Shown: positions 34,276-44,206 of the stretch, in pieces
Numbering within the stretch: position 1 is the first letter of the stretch
Layout of the letters: each line of letters opens with the position of its first letter
Source: Paenibacillus arenosi
Lineage (GTDB): Bacteria; Bacillota; Bacilli; Paenibacillales; Paenibacillaceae
Reading direction: 5' to 3'
Length of the DNA stretch: 64,000 bases
Assembly (NCBI RefSeq): GCF_014841135.1
Contig: NZ_JACYTN010000002.1
Location: forward strand, 372,001-436,000
The notes under the pieces: generated by a model
What the model saw: only the letters and a program-made list of their open reading frames with translations
What the model was told of the DNA's origin: nothing
Databases searched by the model: none
Position numbers and translations under genes: made by a program

Positions 34276-34879
34276 GTGCCTCTCCTCCCTTATTAGCACC
34301 GAGACGATTCTCTGTGCCCTTCATCAGCTTCACAATATTACTGCGATGAGCGTAGAAAGCAAAGAGACAAAGCAGCACACTTCCTAAAAAGATACTACTG
34401 TCGTATTTATACAACCAAATAAACACTGGCGTCAAAAATGCAAATACTAGCGAACCAAGGGATACGTACCTTTTCCATACGATGGTCAAAATGGCAAACA
34501 CAGACGCTGATAGCGCGGCCCAAAATGCCAACACAGCGAGAACCCCAATTGTAGTAGCAATTCCCTTCCCACCACGAAAACGGAAAAAGATCGGCCAATT
34601 GTGGCCAGCAATAGCTGCGATTCCACAAACTACAGCTACCCATGAGTCATCCGATACAAGGTAGCCCAGCAAAACAGCAGCAATACCTTTCACTGCATCA
34701 AGCAGTAATACGCAAAGGGCGGGACCTTTTCCTAATACACGCAGCGTATTCGTTGCGCCAGCGTTGCCGCTGCCATGATGTCGAATATCAATTCCACGGA
34801 GCCATTTGGCAAACAGAACGCTGAAACTAACTGAGCCAATCAAATAGCTGCCGATTATAGAAAGTATGGGTAACGTCAC
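34265..34879 (-). CDS. plsY: Acyl-phosphate:glycerol-3-phosphate acyltransferase
   Basis: A 204-residue membrane protein with about five helices that acylates glycerol 3-phosphate at position 1. 'GSGNAGATNTLRVLGK' (about residues 37-52), 'HNWPIFFRFRGGKGIAT' (about 92-108) and the C-terminal 'AHRSNIVKLMKGTENRLG' are the family's conserved loops. The start is GTG behind AGGAGCG. GpsA next to it makes its substrate. Confidence 0.95.
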   Translation of the reverse strand: MTLPILSIIGSYLIGSVSFSVLFAKWLRGIDIRHHGSGNAGATNTLRVLGKGPALCVLLLDAVKGIAAVLLGYLVSDDSWVAVVCGIAAIAGHNWPIFFRFRGGKGIATTIGVLAVLAFWAALSASVFAILTIVWKRYVSLGSLVFAFLTPVFIWLYKYDSSIFLGSVLLCLFAFYAHRSNIVKLMKGTENRLGANKGGEARVR

Positions 34880-34891
34880 CTTAGATCGCTC

Positions 34892-36214
34892 CTAACTCTC
34901 GTCTGATTTGCGACGCGTGAACAATCGCATCGGCGTTCCTTCAAAGTCAAACGAAGCGCGAATGCGGTTCTCCAGGTAACGCTCGTATGAGAAGTGCATA
35001 AGCTCTGGATCGTTTACAAAAATAACCATCGTAGGCGGTTTGACCGCCACTTGAGTGGCATAGTTGATCCGAAGACGACGACCTTTGTCTGTCGGCGGTG
35101 GGTTGTAAGCAACCGCATCTGAAATCACGTCGTTAAGTAAGTGAGTCGGAATACGTCTAGCATGTTGTTGCGCTACATGTTGGATAACTGGCAGTAGCTT
35201 ATGTAAGCGCTGCTTCGTTTTCGCTGACAAGAACACAATTGGTGCATACGACATAAACAAGAAATTATCACGAATGTTCTGCTCATTCTGATGCATCGTC
35301 TTGTCATCCTTCTCAACCACATCCCATTTGTTTACAACAAATAGTGCTGCTTTACCAGCTTCATGAGCATAGCCTGCAATATGTTTGTCCTGTTCAATGA
35401 TGCCTTCTTCACCATTAATAACAACCAATACAACATCTGCCCGCTCAATAGCTTTAAGGGAACGCATTACACTGTACTTTTCCGTAGTCTCATATACTTT
35501 GCCGCGTTTGCGCATACCTGCTGTATCAATAATGACATATTTTTGACCGTCTTTTTCAAACGGTGTATCAATCGCATCACGTGTAGTACCAGCAACTTCA
35601 CTTACAATAACTCGATCTTCACCTAGAATTGCGTTGACTAGAGAAGACTTACCAACATTCGGACGACCGATTAAGGCTACTTTAATGACATCATCTTCAT
35701 ACTCATCTTCAGTCAAATCAGGCAGATTTTTAACAACTTCGTCCAACAAATCGCCGATTCCTGTTCCGTGAGAACCCGATATAGGCACAGGGTCACCGAA
35801 CCCAAGAGAATAAAATTCGTAAATATCATCCATACGGCGCATGTTATCCACTTTGTTAACTGCTAAAATAACAGGTTTACCAGAACGGAATAGAATTTGT
35901 GCTACTTCTTCATCCGACTGTGTTACACCGCTCTTAGCCTCACACATAAATACGATAACATCCGCTTCTTCAATCGCCAATTCTGCTTGTACACGAATGG
36001 AACGAAGAATATGATCGACACCATCGATCTCGATTCCACCTGTATCAATAATGCTGAACGTCTTCCCGTTCCATTCGCCCGAGCCATAAATGCGATCTCT
36101 CGTAACGCCGGGCTTGTCTTCCACAATTGCCAATCGATCGCCGATGACACGGTTAAAAATGGTCGATTTCCCGACATTCGGCCTTCCGACGATGGCAACA
36201 ACGGGTTTTGCCAT
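34892..36214 (-). CDS. der: Ribosome-associated GTPase Der (EngA)
   Basis: A 440-residue protein with two GTPase domains, needed for 50S subunit assembly. Domain 1 has 'GRPNVGKST', 'DTGG' and 'NKVD'. Domain 2 has 'GRPNVGKSS', 'DTAGM' and 'NKWD'. The C-terminal KH-like domain follows. ATG 36214 is chosen over a GTG three codons before because AAGGAG overlaps the latter. Neighbours gpsA, plsY and yphA are as in related genomes. Confidence 0.96.
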   Translation of the reverse strand: MAKPVVAIVGRPNVGKSTIFNRVIGDRLAIVEDKPGVTRDRIYGSGEWNGKTFSIIDTGGIEIDGVDHILRSIRVQAELAIEEADVIVFMCEAKSGVTQSDEEVAQILFRSGKPVILAVNKVDNMRRMDDIYEFYSLGFGDPVPISGSHGTGIGDLLDEVVKNLPDLTEDEYEDDVIKVALIGRPNVGKSSLVNAILGEDRVIVSEVAGTTRDAIDTPFEKDGQKYVIIDTAGMRKRGKVYETTEKYSVMRSLKAIERADVVLVVINGEEGIIEQDKHIAGYAHEAGKAALFVVNKWDVVEKDDKTMHQNEQNIRDNFLFMSYAPIVFLSAKTKQRLHKLLPVIQHVAQQHARRIPTHLLNDVISDAVAYNPPPTDKGRRLRINYATQVAVKPPTMVIFVNDPELMHFSYERYLENRIRASFDFEGTPMRLFTRRKSDES

Positions 36215-36287
36215 GCAGTTCACTCCTTCATTTACCTAAACAATATACACGTACAACATCATATCAGAAAAATCACGGATTGGCTAA

Positions 36288-36914
36288 CTATTCCCGACGC
36301 ATATACATAACAAACCGCTCTGCATAAAGTACAACTAATGCACTGAAGCGGCATACCACATAGGTCATCCACCATTCATCAGCCGTTGATAATGTACCAA
36401 ATAACATAATAAGTGTTGCTTTATCACGCACTTGCAGCAACCATTCCTTACACAGAAGAACACCTGTCACTACGATAAATGAACGACTCGCTGACGAGTA
36501 CATAAGCCCTACAACTAGTCCGACAATTACACTTATCAACAGGGGAGTGAACGAAGTTGCCCACGTATCTCCTGCTTCACGTAATAAGTCTACGATCATC
36601 CAAAGTGCGGCAATAATCAACATCTGACCACAAAGCACGATACAGTCTGCAAGCGTCATGCCTGATCGCCAAAGCTGCACGAACATGGCTACGGCAACGA
36701 GACAGATAAGCAGCCATCCTAAATCCCAAATGGATTCACCTACTCTTAGCTGCAGTCCAGTTACCCATAGCCAAGTCCCAATACCAAGGATAAGCACATA
36801 ACTTGACGCATGAGGTAAAATCACTTGTCTCCAGCCAGTAAATAAGAGAATGATGGAACAGACCGCACATAATGCAGCAACGGTCCCCGGCACCGAGGCA
36901 AGTTGTAGCCCCAT
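36288..36914 (-). CDS. YphA-type polytopic membrane protein
   Basis: A 208-residue protein with about six membrane helices and no recognised motif. Size and position between der and the S1 gene match B. subtilis YphA, which has no assigned function. ATG 36914 follows GGAGGGATGTAAG. It is 73 bases upstream of der and probably in the same transcript. Confidence 0.7.
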   Translation of the reverse strand: MGLQLASVPGTVAALCAVCSIILLFTGWRQVILPHASSYVLILGIGTWLWVTGLQLRVGESIWDLGWLLICLVAVAMFVQLWRSGMTLADCIVLCGQMLIIAALWMIVDLLREAGDTWATSFTPLLISVIVGLVVGLMYSSASRSFIVVTGVLLCKEWLLQVRDKATLIMLFGTLSTADEWWMTYVVCRFSALVVLYAERFVMYMRRE

Positions 36915-36956
36915 CTTACATCCCTCCATTCTATGTTAGGATGGGATAAAGAAGGA

Positions 36957-36990
36957 CAAAATAAACGGCAATCCAAAAGAGGATTGCCGT
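36957..36990 (-). terminator. Terminator after the S1 homologue
   Basis: ACGGCAATCC-TCTTTT-GGATTGCCGT stem followed by TTATTTTG on the minus strand, just after the stop. It separates the S1 gene from yphA and der. Confidence 0.87.
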
Positions 36991-37001
36991 TCGTTTACAT
37001 C

Positions 37002-38216
37002 TTATTTCAAGTTGTTCAACTTGTCGCCAAATCGTTCAGCCAATGTAAAGCTCATTGTTTCGTTGCTCAAAGTAACATTAGGATTGTTCAGCTCTTCTTT
37101 TACCCTCTTCTCAGGTTTCTCAGTAGGAGCTGGTGCCTCTTCTGTTTCTTTGATGCTTAGGCTAACACGTTTCTCAGCTGGATTAAAGTCTAGTACTTTA
37201 ACTTGAACCTCTTGGCCTTCTTTCAATACTTCGTGCGGTGTGCCAATATGGCGATGTGAAATTTGGGAAATATGCACCAATCCTTCCACACCTGCTGCTA
37301 CTTCGACGAAAGCGCCGAATGCAACCAAACGTTTTACTACGCCAGTCAACACATCTCCAATATTGATGGAGCCACCAGCTTGTTCCCAAGGTCCAGGTTG
37401 AGTAGCTTTCATACTCAAGCTAATTTTTCCATTTGAAGGGTCAACCTTAAGCACTTTGACACGTACTTGCTGGCCCTCTTGAACAACATCAGCAGGCTTC
37501 TCAACATGCTGCCAAGCCAACTCAGACACATGTACAAGACCATCTACTCCGCCTACATCAACAAATGCTCCGAATTGAGTTAAGCGTTGAACCGTACCTT
37601 CAAGTTCTTGACCTTCTTTAAGGCCTTCGATTACTTGCTTTTTATTTACTTCGAACTCTTCATCAAGCACATCTTTCTGAGAAAGAATAAGCTTGTTGTT
37701 CTCGCGATCAATTTCTTTAACTTTCACACGCAACGTACGACCTTTATAATCGCTGAAATCTTCTACAAAATGACGCTCTACCATGGAAGCTGGGATAAAA
37801 GCACGCACGCCAACATCAGCAACAATGCCACCTTTAACAACATCTGCAACCGTTACTTCAAATACTTCTTTGTTATCAAAGCGCGCTTGCAACGTTTCCC
37901 AAGCAGATTCACTATCGATAATACGTTTCGACAAAATCAAGCTTTCTTTGCCATCATTAATGCTGACAACTTTAGCTTCAACTTCTTGACCAATTGCTAC
38001 AGCATCAGAAGCTTTTTCTACTGATACCGAAGATAATTCACGAACAGGAATAATACCATCGTATTTATATCCAATACTTACATATGCTTGATTGTCATCA
38101 ATCTTGACAATCGTGCCTTTGACGGTATCTCCTTTTTTCAAAGTCACGATGTTGTCCACCGTTTGTTCAGTAGCATTTTCAGTTACGGTTTCAACTTGTT
38201 TCGTTTCTTCAGACAT
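37002..38216 (-). CDS. rpsA: 30S ribosomal protein S1 homologue
   Basis: A 404-residue RNA-binding protein with four S1 domains at roughly residues 28-100, 115-185, 200-270 and 285-355, each with the 'G..V.G.V..' opening (for example 'GDTVKGTIVKI', 'GQELEGTVQRL', 'GDVLTGVVKRL'). It matches B. subtilis YpfD, which is a four-domain S1 protein rather than the six-domain E. coli type. ATG 38216 follows GAGGAGG by nine bases. It probably aids translation of weak messages. Confidence 0.93.
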   Translation of the reverse strand: MSEETKQVETVTENATEQTVDNIVTLKKGDTVKGTIVKIDDNQAYVSIGYKYDGIIPVRELSSVSVEKASDAVAIGQEVEAKVVSINDGKESLILSKRIIDSESAWETLQARFDNKEVFEVTVADVVKGGIVADVGVRAFIPASMVERHFVEDFSDYKGRTLRVKVKEIDRENNKLILSQKDVLDEEFEVNKKQVIEGLKEGQELEGTVQRLTQFGAFVDVGGVDGLVHVSELAWQHVEKPADVVQEGQQVRVKVLKVDPSNGKISLSMKATQPGPWEQAGGSINIGDVLTGVVKRLVAFGAFVEVAAGVEGLVHISQISHRHIGTPHEVLKEGQEVQVKVLDFNPAEKRVSLSIKETEEAPAPTEKPEKRVKEELNNPNVTLSNETMSFTLAERFGDKLNNLK

Positions 38217-38363
38217 GTCCATACCTCCTCGATTAGAACCCCATTTATAGAAAGCTGCTTAATATAGCAGCACCCATAACGAATCAGCTTACAAATAAGC
38301 TCGAAAATAATACCAATAGTATGAAACGTAGATCTTCAATTCATGCATAAACGAAAGTTATTG

Positions 38364-38948
38364 CTATTGCGACTCGGAATCGACAAGAGCATAGATGTGC
38401 TGCATAATTCGAACCGTCGCTTGCTCTAGCATATCGCTATCTTTAGCATCAAGCAAATCTTGCATATCAATTGGCGGACCATAAGTAACAGTAACCTTAC
38501 CAAACAGCTTATACGAACCGGAAATGGCAACGGGAACAACTGCTGCACCACTTTTAAGAGCAATCATAGCTGCCCCCTTCTTAGCTGCAACGTCCCCAGA
38601 CATATTACGAGTCCCTTCGGGAAATATCCCCATAATTTCGCCTGAGCGAAGTAATTGGAAAGCTGTCTTGATTGCATCCTTACCTACACCGCCACGCTTG
38701 ACTGGAAAAGCGCCAAGTGCTGAAATAATTGAGCCAAGAACAGGTACTTTAAAAAGTTCTGCCTTAGCCATAAATCGAACTTTTCGCTTTAAAGCAATAC
38801 CGATAGTAGGAGGATCAAAGTTACTTATATGATTGGCACATAATACAACGCCACCTGTCTGTGGCACATGATGCTTCCCTTTGACTTCCAATCGGAAGAA
38901 AAAGCGATAAAGAACGTATAAAAGATTTTTACAGAATGTATAGAACAT
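38364..38948 (-). CDS. plsC: 1-acyl-sn-glycerol-3-phosphate acyltransferase
   Basis: A 194-residue membrane-associated enzyme that adds the second acyl chain to form phosphatidic acid, following PlsY. 'NHISNFDPP' (NHx4D, about residues 36-44) is the catalytic motif and 'FPEGTRNMSG' (about 111-120) the glycerol-phosphate site. ATG 38948 follows GGTGAG; longer in-frame starts would run into cmk. It begins seven bases after the cmk stop, so they are co-transcribed. Confidence 0.93.
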   Translation of the reverse strand: MFYTFCKNLLYVLYRFFFRLEVKGKHHVPQTGGVVLCANHISNFDPPTIGIALKRKVRFMAKAELFKVPVLGSIISALGAFPVKRGGVGKDAIKTAFQLLRSGEIMGIFPEGTRNMSGDVAAKKGAAMIALKSGAAVVPVAISGSYKLFGKVTVTYGPPIDMQDLLDAKDSDMLEQATVRIMQHIYALVDSESQ

Positions 38949-38955
38949 ATGCCTA

Positions 38956-39654
38956 TCACTCACCATCCAATATGGAGTTAGCTTGCTTAACCATGCGTTG
39001 AACAATCTCATCAATGCTCATATAAGTTGTGTCCAACAACATAGCGTCGTCGGCTTGCTTTAATGGTGAGATAGCGCGTGTCGCATCCTGATGATCACGT
39101 TCGGCAATGTCCTTTATGAGCTGTTCCATCGTAATTTGCTCTTTCCCCTGCCATTCCACATAGCGTCGGCGGGCTCTCTCTTCCACCGTAGCAGTTAAGA
39201 ACCACTTCTGCTCTGCATGAGGAAGTACATGAGTCCCAATATCTCTGCCATCCATAACCGTTCCTTTGCGTTCTGCAAGTTGGCGCTGCATATGTACGAG
39301 CGTCTCACGAATTAACGCAATTTGAGCGAATTTAGAGGCTTGAAGACTTACTTCAGGTGTACGAATTAGTTCCGTTACATCCTCGCCATTTAACAATATA
39401 GTTTGACGAGCTTCTCCAGGTATGAGTTCCACCTGTAACTGCTTCATTTCCTCAATAGCTCGTTCAGGCTCGTCTGGAGAAATACCTCTCCGGTTCATAT
39501 GTAACGCAACAGCTCGATACATGGCTCCTGTATCAATATAAATATAACCCAGTTCACGAGCAACATGCCGTGCAACTGTACTTTTGCCTGCGCCTGCTGG
39601 CCCGTCGATGGCAATATTGATTCTTGCTTGAGTGGATCGTGACGCTTGCTTCAA
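38956..39654 (-). CDS. cmk: Cytidylate kinase
   Basis: A 232-residue P-loop kinase that phosphorylates CMP and dCMP. 'AIDGPAGAGKST' (about residues 15-26), 'IDTGAMYR' and 'MDGRDIGT' (about 137-144) are canonical. The start is TTG 39654 with AAAGGGG ten bases upstream. The neighbours ypfB and plsC match B. subtilis order (ypfB, cmk, ypfC/plsC, ypfD). Confidence 0.95.
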   Translation of the reverse strand: MKQASRSTQARINIAIDGPAGAGKSTVARHVARELGYIYIDTGAMYRAVALHMNRRGISPDEPERAIEEMKQLQVELIPGEARQTILLNGEDVTELIRTPEVSLQASKFAQIALIRETLVHMQRQLAERKGTVMDGRDIGTHVLPHAEQKWFLTATVEERARRRYVEWQGKEQITMEQLIKDIAERDHQDATRAISPLKQADDAMLLDTTYMSIDEIVQRMVKQANSILDGE

Positions 39655-39705
39655 CGAGTCTACCCCTTTCTACCTGATGACACTTCACTATGTTTCATGC
39701 GCTTC

Positions 39706-39729
39706 AATAAAAAAGCAGGCATTGCCTGC
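39706..39729 (-). terminator. Terminator before cmk, after ypfB
   Basis: GCAGGC-AAT-GCCTGC stem followed by TTTTTTATTG on the minus strand, about 100 bases past the ypfB-type stop. Confidence 0.8.
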
Positions 39730-39832
39730 AGACGTAAAAATTATACCACACCTTATAAAAAGGATGCAAAAGGCCCAAAGACCGATATGAATGGTGAATA
39801 CAGCGCGAAACTTGCTCATTTGTCATTTACAT

Positions 39833-40090
39833 TTATTTAATATACGGAACGCCTTCAAGTCTTTCTACTTTACTAAACCAGTTCCTAAATACAGGAATAT
39901 GCATGCTAACTTGAGTAACAACTCCTAGCAAACTAACGATCAAGAGCAATTTCAACAGCTTCGAACTCCACTTGTCAATCTGATACATCAATTGGCGGTG
40001 AGCAGCATTTTCATCCTCTTCATCAAGTTCTTCACATTCCTTAGTCGGCTCAGAACCGATAGGCAATTGCTCCTGCGTATTGTTATTCAT
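39833..40090 (-). CDS. YpfB-type small membrane protein
   Basis: An 85-residue protein, acidic at the N-terminus, with one membrane helix at about residues 46-62 ('LLKLLLIVSLLGVVTQV'). It sits between ypfA and cmk as in B. subtilis, where YpfB has no known role. ATG 40090 follows GGGG by seven bases; a GTG two codons before is not preferred. Confidence 0.65.
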   Translation of the reverse strand: MNNNTQEQLPIGSEPTKECEELDEEDENAAHRQLMYQIDKWSSKLLKLLLIVSLLGVVTQVSMHIPVFRNWFSKVERLEGVPYIK

Positions 40091-40204
40091 CTCCACACCC
40101 CTAACCTCACAATAAGTGGAATTAGTGTGCGGAAATACGAGTAAACTTATGTATAATCATTTTATGTATATAGATTTACAATTTCGTTCTGTAAACTACT
40201 ATGT

Positions 40205-40858
40205 TTATACCCGACGTTGAACGAGCTGTCTTTCAAAGCAATAACGAATTACCTTCTGCTGGTCAGTAGCGCTTATTTGATGGAACTTGATCATGATTAA
40301 TCTGTTTGCAGCAGATTCATCCTTCTGCACAATACGTATCACCTCAGCCACAAAAGGAATATGTTCATACTCACCACTTCGGAAAGGTACAACCATCCAG
40401 CAATGTATTTGCTCCTCCAATTGTAACGTTTCATTTTGTTTGGGTACGATGAATGATATTCCCCCACCACTTATATCTTCTGTAATAGCCAGCAGCTTTT
40501 GGCCACTGCTCGTACGAATCGCAATTTCCAATTCAGCATTTACGCGTAAAAAAGAACGCTGGTGAGACGAACGAATATCTTCGACAGCCGGCATTCTAAT
40601 GCCAAACATTCTTACACCGGCTTCTTTTCTGGCAACGATATTCGACATAAATTGAAACACTGCTCCTTCGTGTTTACTATAGCGAATTTGCAGTACTTCT
40701 GTATTCACAAATATCCCGTACTTGCCTGTATCATGATTAAGTGGAATTTCGATCCAGATGTGAGAATCATCCAAATCCAACACACGGGCCTTATAGTCCC
40801 CTGGGTGATTGGCAGAATCAGTTTGAATAATTAAAGTATCATTAATAGTTGGAAACAT
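40205..40858 (-). CDS. YpfA/YcgR-type PilZ flagellar brake protein
   Basis: A 217-residue protein with an N-terminal YcgR-like beta domain and a C-terminal PilZ domain. The c-di-GMP-binding residues are seen as 'RSFLRV' (RxxxR, about residues 98-103) and 'DISGGGISF' (about 123-131). It matches B. subtilis YpfA (DgrA), which slows the flagellar motor when c-di-GMP is high. ATG 40858 follows GGAGGGGAG; upstream in-frame sequence lacks a site. Confidence 0.88.
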   Translation of the reverse strand: MFPTINDTLIIQTDSANHPGDYKARVLDLDDSHIWIEIPLNHDTGKYGIFVNTEVLQIRYSKHEGAVFQFMSNIVARKEAGVRMFGIRMPAVEDIRSSHQRSFLRVNAELEIAIRTSSGQKLLAITEDISGGGISFIVPKQNETLQLEEQIHCWMVVPFRSGEYEHIPFVAEVIRIVQKDESAANRLIMIKFHQISATDQQKVIRYCFERQLVQRRV

Positions 40859-41010
40859 AATTGGACTCCCCTCCGCCCTAATTATACCATTCCTGTACCT
40901 TTTGCTCCATAAATATATAGTATAAAAGTCATAGATGCACACAAAAAATCGCCCCATCCCGTAGATAAGGCGATTCCTATAGATTCCTGTTTTCTTCATT
41001 GTCTTTACTA

Positions 41011-42345
41011 TTATTTCAATGTCTCAATAGACTCTTCCTCGCCCGTATCTGCATTGATAAAGACTCGGTATTTTTGACTTCCTTGTTTGCCAACAAATTC
41101 ATAGCATAGCACTGACTTGGACAATTCATTTTTGATAACAGCTAAGTTGCTGTCCTCGATAATGATGTCTTTATTAAGTCGTTTTAGCGCTTCTTTCTCT
41201 GTTAGCTTAGGCTTCAAGGAGACAGATTTCACTTCCTCTGCTCCATAAAGATAATCGGCTGCCTGAATCCCTGTAATATCACCATTATCCAACGCTACTC
41301 TTACTTGAATTTTTTGTGGATATAAATAAACATCTTGCTTTTCAGGGACAAATGTGAAGCTTGCGATATTTTGGTGATCATGATATCGAACTGCCTCAAA
41401 ATCTTGGTACCCATGCTTCTCTAAATACTTTTCTGCTTTTGACTCAGCAGTTTCTATCGACACCCGAGAACCTTTTACGGTCCTAGTATCCATATATGAC
41501 ATCGGTTGACCTTGCTTCGTAAAGTCAATCATAATGCCGCCGTCTCCATGTTTATGATCAGCACTTACCGTATAAGTTTCGTGCTCTTTGCTATTTCCGT
41601 TCTTTTTCACGCGAACATTGGTAACAGAATGCGGTTTCATTAATTCTAGTGCTTTCTTCTTCATTTCTTCTTGTGTAGCCGGCGGGCCTTGCAGCATTGT
41701 TACAGATCGCTTCGTATAGATACTGGAGACAGATGGACCCCAATTAATTTCCGGATATTCAGTAACTTTTTTATCAACTGTCTTAAAACCATCGATAATT
41801 GTATTATCCGACTGCTCATTTTCTGTTGCCATCGCTACTTCTACATCCATCCAGCGGAGGTTGTTGCTAAGTACTTTTGTACGCACTTGTTCAAGATCTT
41901 TTGCTATTGTTGCCGAGTTCGCATAGAGTGTCTTCAACGTCTTGAGTTCCTCATCAGACAGCGGTTCTTTCGTCATATCACGAACAGCTGCACGGTAAGA
42001 AAAATTAGATATGCGTGACAAAAAATCTTCTGTTTCACTAAAAGGAAGCAGGGTCAATGGCAATTGATTAATCTCATTTTGTGCTTCGCTAGTTAAACGC
42101 CACACATTGACAAGCCCTTTACGCTGCATTCCTTGGGATGATGAATGGACAGCCAACGTTTGACCAATTTGGTCATGAAGTTTATCCACATGAAACGTCA
42201 AATCATGGAACGCTCGCTGATACTGATTTTCGGCCTTAAGCAAAATTGCATGTTTTTCTTGATTCTCTTGATACCCCCACACTACCGCTCCAATAAGCAA
42301 AAGCGTGACGATCGGAAACATCACGGCACTAAATCGTTTATACAT
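41011..42345 (-). CDS. ypeB: Germination protein YpeB
   Basis: A 444-residue protein with an N-terminal membrane anchor (about residues 9-24), a helical N-terminal domain and C-terminal PepSY-like repeats ('ALKRLNKDIIIEDSNLAVIK', 'GDITGIQAADYLYG' regions). It localises and stabilises the cortex-lytic enzyme SleB in the spore. ATG 42345 follows AAAGGAG. In B. subtilis sleB is directly upstream of ypeB; here only a 49-residue zinc-ribbon gene and prsW precede it, so SleB must be encoded elsewhere. Confidence 0.92.
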   Translation of the reverse strand: MYKRFSAVMFPIVTLLLIGAVVWGYQENQEKHAILLKAENQYQRAFHDLTFHVDKLHDQIGQTLAVHSSSQGMQRKGLVNVWRLTSEAQNEINQLPLTLLPFSETEDFLSRISNFSYRAAVRDMTKEPLSDEELKTLKTLYANSATIAKDLEQVRTKVLSNNLRWMDVEVAMATENEQSDNTIIDGFKTVDKKVTEYPEINWGPSVSSIYTKRSVTMLQGPPATQEEMKKKALELMKPHSVTNVRVKKNGNSKEHETYTVSADHKHGDGGIMIDFTKQGQPMSYMDTRTVKGSRVSIETAESKAEKYLEKHGYQDFEAVRYHDHQNIASFTFVPEKQDVYLYPQKIQVRVALDNGDITGIQAADYLYGAEEVKSVSLKPKLTEKEALKRLNKDIIIEDSNLAVIKNELSKSVLCYEFVGKQGSQKYRVFINADTGEEESIETLK

Positions 42346-42444
42346 CGTACAAACGTCTCCTTTCACAGCTCCAAGTTAATCGTGTTAGTATTGTGCTGGA
42401 AATGGATTCAGATTATACATACCGTGGAATCTCTTCGTCACGCT

Positions 42445-42594
42445 CTATTCAGCTTGTTCCTCTACCGCAAAATGCTCCCGATTATCACATAAGCACTGCT
42501 TGAATCCTGTTTCAATTCTACCCTTTTCACGCTTGCCTCTCAGGATAAATTTTTCCCCACATAAATTGCATCTTATCGTTACTTTAACTCGCAT
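42445..42594 (-). CDS. 49-residue zinc-ribbon-like protein
   Basis: A short basic protein with 'IRCNLCGEKF' (CxxC) and 'QCLCDN' (CxC) that could bind one zinc ion. ATG 42594 follows GGAGGGAG by eight bases. It lies between prsW and ypeB, where sleB is found in B. subtilis. No family is recognised beyond the zinc-ribbon pattern. Confidence 0.65.
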   Translation of the reverse strand: MRVKVTIRCNLCGEKFILRGKREKGRIETGFKQCLCDNREHFAVEEQAE

Positions 42595-42647
42595 AAGAAC
42601 ACTCCCTCCACGGAATGAACAGTACGAGTTCATTATTTCCATTTTTT

Positions 42648-43421
42648 CTATGGTCTAAACCGACTCGGATCCTCTTCATGCTTTACCATACGAAGCGGTG
42701 AACCTGCATTCGCCTTCCTCACCTTCCCCATACCAAAATACCAGAGGAACATCATTAAAGGCACAACAAACCACAGCCAGTATTTAGTCATCGTCATCAA
42801 AATAATGTCATACACACCGTGCCAGAACAATGGAACGAGGAACGAAAAAGCCAACAGCTTCTTTTTGTCCTTCTGCAATGTAAATTTACTTTTCCCCATG
42901 TAGTAGCCCATTAGAACACCAAAGAGCGCATGACCAGATACAGGTAACAAGGCGCGCATTAGCAAATAAGCAAAAGACGCCTGATTCAGCCATGCATAAA
43001 GTACATTCTCTATAGTTGCAAACCCTAAAGAAATGGCTACTGCATACAATATCCCATCATAATGTTCGTCAAATTCTACATGGTTGTAAATCATATGGTA
43101 CAGGACGAACCACTTTACCCCTTCCTCAACGAAGGCAGATATGACGAATGAAAATACAAATGGCTGTTTCCCCCATGACAATACTAGTCCATGCTGAATA
43201 ATCATAATCGGCAAAACGATTAGAAATCCGATTAGGAATAAGCGAATAACTACATGAATGGGTTCAGCATGATACCGATCCTTCAAATAAAAATAAACCA
43301 AAAGTGCAATTCCAGGAGCTACTGCTGCCGTAATAATCGAAAATAATGGGGTGGACATTTCATTTGACTGTATTGTGTTCATTGATAAAGACATCTGGTG
43401 AAACATATTTAACACAGTCAT
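42648..43421 (-). CDS. prsW: PrsW-type intramembrane glutamic protease
   Basis: A 257-residue polytopic membrane protein with about seven or eight helices. 'EEGVKW' (about residues 102-107) contains the catalytic glutamates, and 'ENVLYAW' and 'GHALFGVLMG' carry further conserved residues, the last with a histidine. In B. subtilis it degrades the anti-sigma factor RsiW. A membrane anti-sigma factor at 890-1498 in this window is a possible but unproved substrate. GGAGG precedes the ATG. Confidence 0.88.
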   Translation of the reverse strand: MTVLNMFHQMSLSMNTIQSNEMSTPLFSIITAAVAPGIALLVYFYLKDRYHAEPIHVVIRLFLIGFLIVLPIMIIQHGLVLSWGKQPFVFSFVISAFVEEGVKWFVLYHMIYNHVEFDEHYDGILYAVAISLGFATIENVLYAWLNQASFAYLLMRALLPVSGHALFGVLMGYYMGKSKFTLQKDKKKLLAFSFLVPLFWHGVYDIILMTMTKYWLWFVVPLMMFLWYFGMGKVRKANAGSPLRMVKHEEDPSRFRP

Positions 43422-43537
43422 CGCTAACCTCCTACGGAATCACATGCTGCAACCCAACAGTGTCCATAACTAACTGCTATACATATACTAGCAATATATT
43501 GTATTTATTTTAGTACGAAATTAACCATGTCATTACT

Positions 43538-43572
43538 CAAAAAAAGAGCCTCGATCATGGACCGAGGACTCT
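43538..43572 (-). terminator. Terminator after the MecA paralogue
   Basis: AGAG-CCTCG / CGAGG-CTCT stem with a nine-base loop followed by TTTTTTT on the minus strand. Confidence 0.82.
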
Positions 43573-43591
43573 TACTAAACTAGACATACAC

Positions 43592-44206
43592 TTATGTCCC
43601 GCGCGGTTTGAAGTATTCGCACGTCAAGGTAATTGCATTCTCAGGCATAATGCAAGACCCATACTCTTCCAACACTGCAGTCGTTACTGAGGTTGCCTCT
43701 CCGAACTCCGCTAGCAAAGCGACAAGCGCTTGCAAACGGCTCTGTTCTATGGAAGCGCCGTCCAAATGATACATATACTGACCATTATATAGGTATAATG
43801 CCCCCGACACGTCAAATCGACCATTGACTTCGTGAGCCGCATCAATAAAATGTTCAAAGTCACGGAAAGCAAACAACACAGTATCGCTCTCCTCTAACGT
43901 AACTTCCATTTCATATACGCCTTCCATATCTTCATCGTCATGACTTGAAATATTCAAGTTATCAAGACGAGTGCGAGTAACAATAACAACCATCCCTTGT
44001 GCTGGCATTGCAAATACTTCAACTGCTAGCGGGCCTGTCGCGTCAAATCCGAGTTCAGTATAGGCCTGATCCATCATCTCCGCAAACAGATCCTGTAGCT
44101 TTGACATCTCACGCCACAGATCATCCCGCTGGATCCCGCGCTCTGATAAATCATCAAACGTAAGGAAAATACGAATCTTATCTTGACTTAAACGTTCGAT
44201 TTTCAT
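43592..44206 (-). CDS. mecB: Adaptor protein MecA paralogue (YpbH/MecB)
   Basis: A 204-residue adaptor that delivers substrates to the ClpC-ClpP protease. The N-terminal 'MKIERLSQDKIRIFLTFDDLSERGI' region (residues 1-25) is the substrate-binding domain. An acidic linker lies at about residues 84-100, and the C-terminal ClpC-binding domain follows. The position next to ypbD-G genes points to YpbH rather than MecA proper. AAAGGAGGG precedes the ATG. Confidence 0.88.
   Translation of the reverse strand: MKIERLSQDKIRIFLTFDDLSERGIQRDDLWREMSKLQDLFAEMMDQAYTELGFDATGPLAVEVFAMPAQGMVVIVTRTRLDNLNISSHDDEDMEGVYEMEVTLEESDTVLFAFRDFEHFIDAAHEVNGRFDVSGALYLYNGQYMYHLDGASIEQSRLQALVALLAEFGEATSVTTAVLEEYGSCIMPENAITLTCEYFKPRGT

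Noticed and set aside
37587-38024. A 145-codon plus-strand ORF opposite the S1 homologue
   Set aside because: It is a shadow of rpsA in another frame, with a composition dominated by Phe, Asn and Ile and no start signal.
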